From contig NC_051853.1 in assembly GCF_905115235.1 (NCBI RefSeq), positions 49,473,467 to 49,537,466 of the forward strand: 64,000 bases of DNA, given 5' to 3'. A model generated the notes under the pieces. The model was given only the letters and a program-made list of their open reading frames with translations, made no database searches and had not been told where the DNA came from. Within the stretch, counting starts at the first letter, position 1, and each line of letters opens with the position of its first letter. This DNA comes from Hermetia illucens. Its lineage: Eukaryota; Arthropoda; Insecta; Diptera; Stratiomyidae. Below, in pieces: positions 37,601-46,096 of this stretch. The position numbers and the translations under genes are program-made.

Positions 37601-40231
37601 GTGGCCGAAGACAACCAAGAGGGAAGAGCTCTCCCAAAAAAACCTAAAAAGATGGCGAAACTGACCAAAAAGGTCCGCCCAGAAAAATTGAAGCTCCATC
37701 GCACGTGTTGACGAAGCACTTTGACGAAGCTTCAATGTTTGCGGGCGGACCTTCACCGTCAATTTCGCCATCTTTTTAGGGTTTTTGGGATAGTTCTCTC
37801 CTCTTGACCGTGTCTGGCCACTACACTACATCATGTCATTACACCATTAATACTAAAACCAAGTAAACTGAAAATAAGGAGCTGATAGGTGTTATAACTG
37901 GCTACTGCCCTCCACAAAACCATCTGCATTTGGTGGGGTTCTACAAATTATCCAGACTTTAGACAGGACGAAACAGCTTCTCATATCCCATTGTGCTGGC
38001 CCACGTTATCATGGTGAAAACATACAACATACAATCTGGAGAATAACAAACTTTAGAGATGAGCTCAATTCGGTGTACCTAGTTAATTATTTTGTAAGCT
38101 TCACGACCACGATGGGACTTTTTACATAAATAAACTTTCGGAGAACATCCAATAAGCCAACAGGCTGCCACATATATAATCCAATCTTTCACAAAATGGT
38201 TTATTTCTTTAAAGCCTTTTTTGACTTATTCAGTGGGAAGGGATTGCTTAAATTGAAATTTTGTGGTGTTTCAAATGCTTATCTGTAGTCGCAATAAAGG
38301 CTATTGTTTTCCTAATATCTAGGAAGGCAGTTCTAATTTTTATGGTCTTTTTTGAAAAAACCGAATGAGTAGAAATCTAAGGTATAGTAAACAACTACCA
38401 GGTGTATAAATCTCAATAATTCGTCATAATTGCCAGGAAAATTAAATGAAACAGAATTTTTTTTCTTGAATAACCGTTGTTAGCTTAAACAAAAAAAAAA
38501 TTTCAAGTAATATATACTCAATTAGTACCTCTGATCATGATTCGGTAACTAGACTAACCAAATCCTGCAAATTATATTCCTGTGGTGTTTCTAGCGATTA
38601 AATTAAATGTAAATAATGAGACCACTTCCTTTTCGCTAGTGATTATTTTTTCGCATACATCACATATTTCGAGAACAACTTGTTCTCTTCTTCAGTAATC
38701 TGCGTCTGCCTCTGCAAATCATCTCATTTTTTACATTAAATAAATGTTTTTCTAGAAAACCTTCTCAGACCTAACCCAATTTTTATAAAACAAGACGGGA
38801 AACCGGAAGTTGGATCCTTCAGGTATAACGGATTTTATGTTTCCCTAAGTAAAGAACTTTTAGTGCGTGGCAGTTGCATTTACAGAATAATTTAAAATTC
38901 AACTGCGTCAGCAGCTATTTACACAAATAATTTGCTCTGCAAGGTACTCTATCGATTAGAGTTAATTCCATACGCTTCACACTAGTTCAACAAAATTAGC
39001 AAATTTGGAAAAGTTCACCAAAAGCAGATACAAACAAGTCGGGAAACTGAAAGTAGGACGCTTTACCTAGCACGTAATATATGCATATATTATGTAAGAA
39101 TATCCAATTTCGCATGATATTGATATTCGAAGTTTTGAATTTGCAAAAAAAAAAGACAGCTTTGACCTATTATAACTTTGTTAGTTATAGTGCGATTTCC
39201 ACCAAACTTGGTAGGATTATGCTCTATGTTAGCCTACATTGCTGCAAATTCGTGGCTCTAGGATAAATTTAGAGGGGCGGGGCTGCAGAAAACAAGAACA
39301 AGAATTACTAAAAATTATAATACTATACCATTATTAACTTTATGTGAACAGATGTCGGTTTGGGTGGAATTTTGGAACTTAGGCACCGTATAGTAACAGC
39401 CCCTTGATTTTTTTCAGATTTTCGGTTGGGTAGTTTCTAAGAATGGGTGCGTTAAAGAAATGATCATTTTCGATCCTCCCGGCTTTGGAATTTTCTAACC
39501 GAGACTTTTCATTAGATAACTCACATGACTATATTTGGTGAAAAAAATGTATGCATGTATTCAACGTAGAATGATGCATCTCACTGTATGCGTGAGGGTT
39601 CATACTTCCCACCACTCCGGCAAATTTGGTGTCAATCGCTGCGTTTCCGAAAAAAAGGCTTCTGGCAGATAGACAGGAAAACTAACGGGCAGACAGGCTG
39701 ACAAACAGATGGATAGACAGACAGGCAAACTAACGGACAGACAGGCTGACAGACAGATGGATAGACAGACAGCCAGACGTTGAACTAATAGAGGCAAAGG
39801 GCAAATGGGCTGGGGAGAAGTAACTTTTTTATATATGGCACTTCAATATTTCACACGAATGTTCATTATTCTCGTTCATTATGTCGTCAACATTTCATTT
39901 GCAAGGCGTCAGATGCAATAAATTCGTGTGAAATTGGTAAGTTTGAATTACTGTAGCTTTCTCCGGAATTTAGATAAACTACTCTAATGACTGAACAAGT
40001 TAGTCGTTCGTACCCACTAAGGAAATTCTAAATGAAAAGGAATCCTTCAGTAGTTTCAATATATGTAATGAAAATTCTACCTGGCTAATAAAGACAATTA
40101 TTTTTTACGGAAAACTCTATTCAAATAATCATGAAAAAATGCTTTACCTTTTTAATTTCAAAATGTTTCAGAATTTGATCGTCGATTTCCGACATTTTAT
40201 TCTTCTCTTGCGATTTTTGTTTAGTCGACAT
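22662..40231 (-). CDS. Erk7: Atypical MAP kinase ERK7/MAPK15
   Basis: Nine minus-strand exons, all phases consistent: 40231-40148, 30199-30009, 29949-29743, 29683-29531, 29364-29268, 29206-29100, 29038-28907, 28771-28595 and 23871-22662. They give 785 residues. Kinase domain (about 23-325): glycine loop GKGAYG (31-36), VAVKK with Lys53, HRDLKPSN with Asp148, DFG at 166-168, activation-loop Thr193-Asp194-Tyr195, APE at 203-205. The segment [17 protein letters not shown] after the kinase is an ERK7 signature. Exon 9 encodes a Ser/Asn-rich tail with a predicted coiled coil near 631-662 ([17 protein letters not shown]). Exon 9 is joined because the GTAAGT donor at 28594 and the acceptor at 23872 share phase 2. 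ERK7 autoactivates, turns over quickly and acts in ciliogenesis, secretion and starvation responses (family knowledge). Introns 1 (9.9 kb) and 8 (4.7 kb) are full of repeats. Confidence 0.88.
24223..24514 (-). repeat. tRNA-derived SINE, copy 2 (most complete)
   Basis: Lies in Erk7 intron 8. Read on the minus strand it starts GGATGGCTCAAGTGGTTAGA, an A-box-like sequence, and has GGTTCAAATCTCG as the B box about 40 bases on. After a roughly 200-base unrelated body it ends GATCGTTGCGCCAATGATTA followed by a TTA-repeat tail. The last part resembles the end of the RTE-like LINE at 13744 (GTTGCGCCGTTGATGATG). Confidence 0.85.
25645..26130 (-). repeat. Unclassified interspersed repeat, copy B (inverted)
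   Basis: Plus-strand GTGTAAAACAAAACCTTATT (25661) and AAAATCGATTT are the reverse complement of the 3' end of copy A. TGCCAAGTTTGGTGCAAATC (26037) and AAAGTTGTGATAGGTCAAAG are the reverse complement of its middle block. It sits in Erk7 intron 8. Confidence 0.6.
27025..27400 (+). mobile_element. LINE fragment, ORF2 C-terminal end
   Basis: Within Erk7 intron 8, antisense to the gene. The plus strand encodes YGCETWTLT, then [36 protein letters not shown] and [20 protein letters not shown], followed by a changed frame with [12 protein letters not shown]. This is the terminal ORF2 region (YGSETWTL .. RRILRxIxG .. RxLxWxGHVxRM) of a non-LTR element. No reverse-transcriptase core remains. Confidence 0.7.
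27401..28588. other. Erk7 intron 8, unique-looking part
   Basis: AT-rich intron sequence; I see no motif, repeat or coding potential beyond chance. Confidence 0.4.
30305..31330. repeat. Unclassified interspersed repeat, copy C (rearranged)
   Basis: Starts in plus orientation (ACAAGTCGAAAAGCCGGAAG, CGCTTCAGGTATGAA). From about 30440 the blocks are inverted (CTGTTTGTCTGTCCGTCTGT, GGGGTATCAAGTGAAAGGGC). After about 31090 they run forward again (ATTAACTTTATTTGAGGGGA, TTTTGAGGACTAGATTTTAC). It looks like nested or internally inverted copies, in Erk7 intron 1. Confidence 0.5.
31337..31550 (-). repeat. tRNA-derived SINE, copy 3, 5'-truncated
   Basis: Retains the tail (minus-strand TTATTATTATT) and body (plus-strand AGAGCACTTCATTCAAGACC, CAGCTGAGTCGACTGG) but stops before the tRNA-like head, as expected from incomplete reverse transcription. 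It is inserted at the end of repeat copy C, in Erk7 intron 1. Confidence 0.75.
32160..33190 (-). mobile_element. LINE fragment, reverse transcriptase remnant
   Basis: Minus-strand [12 protein letters not shown] (about 32690-32655) fits the YADD box with a changed residue. [18 protein letters not shown] (about 32490-32440) fits the later KYLGxxFxxxLxW motif. Stops and frameshifts abound. It is in Erk7 intron 1, on the gene's strand. Confidence 0.45.
33205..33560 (+). repeat. Unclassified interspersed repeat, copy D
   Basis: Head AAGCCGGGAAACCGAAAGCT and TTTCAGGTATGAAAGG, then TTTGACCTATTATAACTTTG and GTGCGATTTCCACTAAAGTA, ending near GGGGTATTTCGGAGCCTAGT. Same order as copies A and F. Confidence 0.65.
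33561..37300. other. Erk7 intron 1, unassigned
   Basis: Long AT-rich stretch without convincing coding motifs. One block near 36360-36545 ends ACCATTGCGCCGTTGATAAT, the same terminus as the RTE-like LINE and the SINEs, so it may be a 3' fragment of that family in plus orientation. Confidence 0.4.
37380..37475 (+). mobile_element. Possible LINE RNase H scrap
   Basis: Plus-strand frame [20 protein letters not shown] and SSK resembles the start of an RNase H domain (YTDGSK) as found in R1- and I-type LINEs. It is only about 30 residues, so the call is tentative. Confidence 0.3.
37558..37840. repeat. Long inverted repeat (283-bp fold-back)
   Basis: AATGACATGATGTAG at 37558 is mirrored by CTACATCATGTCATT ending at 37840. 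The arms continue inward for about 125 bases, for example CCTAAAAAGATGGCGAAA (left) against TTTCGCCATCTTTTTAGG (right), and TTGAAGCT against AGCTTCAA close to the centre. A loop of about 35 bases remains. Arm identity is roughly 80-85% by eye. It sits in Erk7 intron 1. It could be a fold-back/MITE transposon, or a source of hairpin RNA. Confidence 0.85.
38785..39030 (+). repeat. Unclassified interspersed repeat, copy E, truncated
   Basis: Head AAGACGGGAAACCGGAAGTT and CCTTCAGGTATAACGG, followed by TTTCCCTAAGTAAAGAAC as in copy A. It breaks off where copy F begins, suggesting one copy inserted into another. Confidence 0.6.
39030..39800 (+). repeat. Unclassified interspersed repeat, copy F with GACA minisatellite
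   Basis: Head ACAAGTCGGGAAACTGAAAG, middle CCACCAAACTTGGTAGGATT, later CTAACCGAGACTTTTCATTA, and the CAAATTTGGTGTCAATCGC block. The 3' end has expanded into a GACAGACAGG-rich tandem array (about 39667-39780, unit about 52 bases, at least two units) in place of the short CAGACAG of copy A. Confidence 0.65.
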
Positions 40232-42714
40232 TTTGTTAAAAATATTTTATCTTCACAACAGGGAAAGGTGCAATCACAATCACGGAAAATCAACTTCACT
40301 CAATATAGACGAATAAAAAATAAATTTCGTATTCTACTTCGTTGAGCACCAAAGGCGACGACGATTAAAAATTATTTTGTGTGTTGCTGCACTTTAAAAT
40401 TCCCAAATTAATTAATTATAATTTAATTCTTGAAATACCTAAACTTTTTTTATATTGTTGTTGTTTATTTTTAAATAACAAATCGGCCCAATCGACAGGA
40501 CGTTCATACGTTCATGTATGGTTCACGAATTTTCTTACTATTTTGTTAGATCGATGTTAGGCATTATGGAAAGTAACATGCACCCGAGGCTCGGCCCTTA
40601 CAATCGCAACACAATCGAACAAAATAGCATTAAACAAACAATCTGTGAATCCACGAATTCATGCCGCGATACGATAAAATTTCTTTGCGCTTTCACTCCT
40701 TTCGCATTGAAATCTTCGTCACCACTTCCCCTGCCGCGATTCTCGTGCACGTCCGACGGACAAACCGGTGTTGATAATGGGAACAAGGATTTCAACAGAT
40801 TCGGCTCGAAAGCGTGGTAGCAGCCAAACATATATTTTATTTTATTTTAGGATTGGGAGTCCTTTTCGAAATCAAACGAAATTTATCCGGGAATTCGACT
40901 GGTTGGGACGAAAAGAAATGAATGAATGAGGATGTGAACAATAGTAAAAAATTGTAATTTCTTTCAAGTAAACTATTTTCAAGTTATCCCAATAAAAATA
41001 ATATTTTTGCGCGACAGCAACTGATACACGTTTGTTTATACGAATCCTGTCATTTAAGTATCCTAGCAACAAGCGACTTGTATACCCGTTTTTCCAGGGT
41101 GGTAAGGTACCATGGAGTTTGTCCTGTGATAAGGGAAAGCAGCACTCACGCCACGATTACTCTGGCATGGATTACATGATAGCAGCTAAGCAAGTCTAAC
41201 TATTGTTTACCAAATCCTAAACCGACTGTTAAGGCAACGCTGATAATGAGATGCATATATTCTGTAAACATGCATGAATGTTTCGGTTCACTAGTTCCTA
41301 ATGGCACTAAGAATGTGTAACTGTTTATAGTGAAATAAATTGGAAGGGTATGAGTTTTTGACGTCATTCCCCCTAAAAATTGTGAAACGAACAATTGAAT
41401 TGTGCTGCTTTGTATTCTGGGAGTTAGGAAATATGTACTAAGCTTATATTTACAAAATGGACCGGTACAGAAACTATTCCGATGATGAATGAGGTACGGT
41501 AATTTAACACAAAAATTCGATAGATATATATATATATGTAATTTAAATCAAAGGTGCCAAAGTAAAGTTACTACACCTCTACAGCTTTCAATTCTAATTG
41601 AACACAACTACGATTAGTAACGCTGGTGTTAATACACCAGCAGCAGCAGCAAGAAATCGTGATTCCAACCAGTAGAATGAGGGGAGGAGGAGAATCTGTT
41701 AAATCAGGGATGTTTCGATATAAAAAAAATAAAGTCAGGGTTTAGTCGCTACAATGATTTTTGAAGATCTTAAAGACTCGATTTTTTACTGGAAGGGGAT
41801 GCGATTATGACACCGTAGAAAGTTTGTGAAAAGTAATATGTATATGCGTATGGTTGTTATAAACCCCGATATGGAGTGTAGTGCATTAACCATACTAACT
41901 TGTAAACGGTGTTTTACAGTGTATCTCAGTACCCCACCCCTTTCAAGATTTTCCGAGGAGCTCGTCATATTCCTCTACTGTTCTTCCTCATGCAGTTTTA
42001 GCGCAACCTATTCGTCGACCATTCTGGGCTACCTGTTTCCATAACAACATAGCCAGTAATGGGATTTTACTCCTTCCCCAATGCGTAACCTATCCACTGC
42101 CACTTTTGTTTAATCAACATATCTACAGATGTTCTGGGGGCTGATGATGCGTCGCGTGACATTAAGAAGGTTTTCCTATATGACCGTTTCCAGAAATCGG
42201 TTTTTTCTTTAATATATATTTTTAAAGTAGAATATGTTGGGAGTATAGTGCAAACAAATATTTACCGACTTGCAGGTATTAGAAGAGCTTCCACCATGTT
42301 GTCGTGCCCAAAAAACGAAAACATTAAACGCGTCTTTTCAAAACTACATTGTTCCAACTGGTGGGAAGCACAACACAAAATTCTGTTGATCCGATTGTGC
42401 TTGCGGCCTGACGAAAGGGTGTGGAAAGGGGGAAGGGGGGTTTTCCGCAGGAGGCCGGAATAGAAATTTCAATAATTAAAATGTAGATTATAATAATTTA
42501 TCGCATAAGGTTCTCCCCTAACCCGTATAATTTTCCCGGATTTTCTCTCTGCGGCCCTGCCTACTTGTGAGGGTTTTCTATTACCTTTGAAAATGATGAG
42601 AGAGACCGTAAAATATTACTAAAGGCCATCTTTTGCTTACACGCGATTCTGAGTAAGATCCACAAACGTCGACATAACATTTACTTCGAGTATAAGCATA
42701 CATGTCCGCTGTGA
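40232..42714. other. Intergenic between Erk7 and LINE debris
   Basis: Erk7 promoter side. A CpG- and GC-richer block at about 40560-40810 stays open in frames on both strands (100 and 77 codons), which is more likely base composition than coding. A CAG run (41639-41652) and a TA run (41525-41537) are present. The remainder shows nothing recognisable. Confidence 0.4.
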
Positions 42715-43090
42715 GTTGGGGCCATAGTACCATATTGCTTTTACATTCTACAAGCAATTACATGCAATTCAGGAGAGGCTTCGTAAAGCTGAAATTGTGA
42801 TCGTGACGGGTGATCTGAATACCAAGGTAGGCTCTGACAAAGCCTTGCCTGGACATGTGATGGGGAAGCACAGTCTTGGTAATGGTGAAAGGTGTGTGGA
42901 TTTCTGCAGCTTCTATCGTCTCGTCATCAGTGACAAATTTTTCGAGTACAGATACCGATACCGAGCGAAATCCCTTGAATTTCAATGTAGTGTGCGCCCT
43001 GACAAAAGCGAATTTGTTATTGCGTTCATCAAGGAACGCAATGATTACAGAAGTGTATACCGGATCACGAAAGACTTGCATGGGATCTCG
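42715..43090 (+). mobile_element. LINE fragment, endonuclease
   Basis: The plus strand encodes EIVIVTGDLNTKVGSDKALP, then GHVMGKHSLGNGERCVDFCS and FYRLVI. This is the GDxNAKVG .. GxHGxGxxNENGxRFxxFCxxxxLVI signature of RTE-like endonucleases. The frame then degenerates. Confidence 0.8.
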
Positions 43091-43260
43091 CGAAGGACGT
43101 TAACGGTGGACAATCCGCACCGCCTCTTCAGTTTGAATAAAGGCAGTTTGTACATCTCGTTATGTTCTTTCCATTCTGCTGCTATTGTCGGTATAGGCTC
43201 GTAGCTGGGTGCATTTGAAGAGGATAGTGCCTCCGGCGCGAATCACTTTTCATAGGGACA
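43091..43260 (-). mobile_element. LINE fragment, reverse transcriptase scrap
   Basis: Shares AATAAAGGCAGTTTGTACAT and CTCG..ATGTTCTT with 44380-44415, where it belongs to a minus-strand LINE piece. It directly abuts the plus-strand endonuclease fragment, so the pieces are inverted relative to each other. Confidence 0.5.
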
Positions 43261-44354
43261 GGTGATGATATGATATTTAATGATATGTCTAAAAATCAAA
43301 TCCAACAACTAGAAGTATTTTAAAAAATTATTGAAGTTAATTGTTATGACTTGTGAGTTAGCGGACCATGAAATCAGTCAAATCCAAGACTATTTTATAT
43401 TTTAAACAACTTCTTGGGTGTTTTATTAGAATCGAAATTAATCGTCCAACCTCCACTCTGCAGGGATAGAAAAGAGTTAAAACAACAACTGTAGTGCGAA
43501 AAATCGAAAGAAATCGATAAGAAAGCCACGAAATATGAATCGCCAGGTTTTTTGCATCTCCTGAAAAGTCACGTTTTTTCCGATTCCTGTTCCTTTTTCT
43601 CGGAACCAAGTTAACTAGTCGTTCCAGAATTTTGCAATAGTATAGATTAATACTTCTTCTTTCATTATGGAAGAACGATTTTAAATACATCCCACACTTA
43701 CCAAGAAAAAATATATGAAAGTAGGAAAAAAACGGATATTTTTCACAATTTTCATGTTGCTCTAAAAAGGAGTACCATTTATAATAAATCATTCTTTCTT
43801 CCTTAAGTGTTAAATACAGAATCATGAATGTACTGTCAAAATTTCAATAAATCGGGACAAGTACTTTTTGAGAAAAAGGAACAAATATACAAGGTGATTT
43901 CCCATATGAATAACCTTGCTACCCACTCCCCTTAAGATTCCAGGCTTCTGAGTTTTCTAGTTGTCGTGTAAAGCTGTACTATCATAAGCAGTTTAAAGTT
44001 GATGAAAAGATGAAGCAAATAATGGCCCTATTCCAAGAATTTTACCTTTGGTGTATTTTTTTATGGCACACTTAATGTATTCTATGGACAATAATATAGT
44101 ATATTAGGGTGTATATGTATGTTTTACTTTCTCATCTAGGTTTATTTATTTTTAACTAAAAAGCATCGAACAATGAAAGAACTTGGTTATAACGCCAGTA
44201 AAGTTAATGAGAAATTTGCCATTGTAGATTTTCCGGGTTTGATCACTCTACCGGCGTTACATAAGTATCTATCCTACTGTAAGAGGCCAAGAATCCTTGT
44301 AAGTATTCTTCTCTCGAAAGCGACTAAGGGATCATAATCTTCCTTGCTAAGAAC
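43261..44354. other. Intergenic, nothing recognised
   Basis: AT-rich with a 155-codon minus-strand open frame (43825-43358) rich in Arg, Lys, Phe and Tyr. It has no recognisable domain and is probably chance. Confidence 0.35.
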
Positions 44355-44760
44355 TCAAATCGCACCACCTGCTTGATCTAAATAAAGGCAGTTTGTACAT
44401 CTCGGGATGTTCTTGCCATTATGCCGATATCGTCAGCCAACATGAAGGGAATAGTGCTTCTTGCATTCCCATCGACATCAGGGAACACTTTTTCCAAGAC
44501 CAGGTTAAAAGGGTATCGTCATCCTAGGACGTTCTTTATGATAAAAAGTCTCTAAAGTTATCCTCCTGCTTTATACGAGACCAGAATATTAGTCAGGGTC
44601 AGCCTAGTAAGTCATATTACTCGGGATACCGAATTCTCTCATAGCCCTGTACAATTTTACCCCGGCTACGCTGTCATATGTAGTCTTGATATGGATGAAA
44701 AGATTGCGCAACTAATGATTAAATTCCAACAATTTATCCATAGAAACATTTGAAGTTTCC
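44355..44760 (-). mobile_element. LINE fragment, reverse transcriptase remnant
   Basis: Plus-strand text such as GATATCGTCAGCCAACATGA, CATAGCCCTGTACAATTTTA and AGCAGGATA-like blocks is the reverse complement of the motif C to motif A area of RTE-like reverse transcriptases. It is heavily decayed. The start repeats at 43130-43165. Confidence 0.45.
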
Positions 44761-45220
44761 CACACAGCAAAGTTATCCAATACTGAGATGTTTACATGGA
44801 AGGATTTAGAGTACAACTAATTCAAAAGCATTGTATGCAGGAAAATAAAATTAAAGCAATTACAAACTCTTACTTTTTCCCCTTGATTATTCCTCTTTGG
44901 ATGGATTAGTTATAATTCTACATAAGTTTTTTAAATCGAATATCTATGTTATTTGTTATACTGAAGAAGAAAAAATAAAATAAAACAACTCCCCCAATTC
45001 AAATCGTCTTCTGAACTTGAATGCCTTAAAACCGACCGTAGCCCAAAGTGCATTTTGTTGGTAACTCTATCGATTGACAACCGAAACGTCAACTGTCTTC
45101 CTGACAGCATGCACATGGCTAGCCAGTAGTGTTATTCTCCGTGTGCATATAAATAACATTTATTTTCTTCAATACGCTTGTACTCGCTATAATCATCTCA
45201 TTCAAATATCGTAGAGCATC
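44761..45220. promoter_or_regulatory. 5' flank of Pno1 with DRE-like site
   Basis: The 460 bases before the Pno1 start contain TATCGAT at 45068-45074, the core of the DREF/BEAF-bound DRE that marks fly housekeeping promoters (family knowledge). It lies about 150 bases upstream of the ATG. There is no TATA box at a usual distance. Confidence 0.4.
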
Positions 45221-46006
45221 ATGACTACCGAAGAAAATATTTCAGCAGACAATTTCCTCCCGCCTAAAGCTGCGAAAAAAGCCAAGAAGCGAGTCCATTC
45301 TGAAGGGGAAGATGCTATGGATGTGGAAGAAATTGCTGGTATCGAAGGGAATGTATTGAATTCAAAACCGAAAGTAAAACGGAAGAAAAACAGTGCCGAA
45401 GTTCGAAAGATAGCAGTCCCGCCACACAGATATTCTGCCCTCAAAGAGCATTGGATGAAAATCTTCAGCCCCATAGTGGAACATATGAAGTTACAGATCA
45501 GATTCAATATGAAAGCGCGACAGGTAAGTCCTTAAAAGACCAATTTGTTGCTCTACAAAGTCTAATTGTTTTTTTTTTTTCAATACTGTTAGGTTGAAAT
45601 TCGCATAAGCCCTGAAACACCAGACATTGCAAACCTACAAAAAGCGGCTGATTTTGTCAAAGCCTTCCTCTGCGGTTTCGAGGTGGATGATGCCCTAGCT
45701 CTACTGCGTTTAGACGATCTTTTCATTGAAACCTTTGAAATCAAAGACGTGAAAACGTTGAAAGGCGATCACATGAGTCGCGCAATCGGTCGACTTGCTG
45801 GCAAAGGGGGCCGAACTAAGTTCACTATCGAGAACGTCACAAAGACGAGAATCGTACTGGCCGATAGCAAAATACACATCCTAGGAAGCTATCAAAACAT
45901 ACAGCTCGCACGTAGAGCAATTTGCAATTTAATTTTAGGATCACCGCCCAGTAAAGTGTATGGCAATTTGCGTTCAGTGGCCAGCAGGATATCAGAAAGG
46001 TTTTGA
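45221..46006 (+). CDS. pno1: RNA-binding 40S ribosome assembly factor Pno1 (Dim2)
   Basis: Two exons (45221-45523 and 45593-46006), a 69-bp intron with a GTAAGT donor and T-rich acceptor, phase 0, 238 residues, the usual family length. The N-terminal third is lysine- and acid-rich ([20 protein letters not shown]), probably nucleolar-targeting. KH-like folds follow, with [20 protein letters not shown], then the highly conserved [20 protein letters not shown], then [20 protein letters not shown] and [20 protein letters not shown]. Pno1 binds pre-18S rRNA near its 3' end with Nob1 and acts in nucleolar and cytoplasmic maturation of the small subunit. The match across the whole KH region makes the call firm. 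The gene is convergent with Syntaxin 16; only 90 bases separate the stop codons. Confidence 0.96.
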
Positions 46007-46015
46007 GTTATAGAA

Positions 46016-46021
46016 AATAAA
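46016..46021 (+). promoter_or_regulatory. Polyadenylation signal of Pno1
   Basis: AATAAA ten bases after the Pno1 stop codon. Just beyond, ATTAAA on the minus strand (46030-46025) could serve Syntaxin 16, which would make the two 3' ends overlap. Confidence 0.6.
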
Positions 46022-46096
46022 TGTTTTAATGTTATAAATATATTTTTTCATAATTACATGAGTTAACAAGTGACATAAATATTGACGTGAACTTAT

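Noticed and set aside
39667-39780. CRISPR-like array
   Set aside because: Units are simple GACA-type minisatellite without unique spacers, in a eukaryotic intron.
43358-43825. 155-codon minus-strand frame as a novel gene
   Set aside because: Composition is that of AT-rich random sequence (Phe, Lys, Arg, Tyr), with no promoter, splice or homology support.
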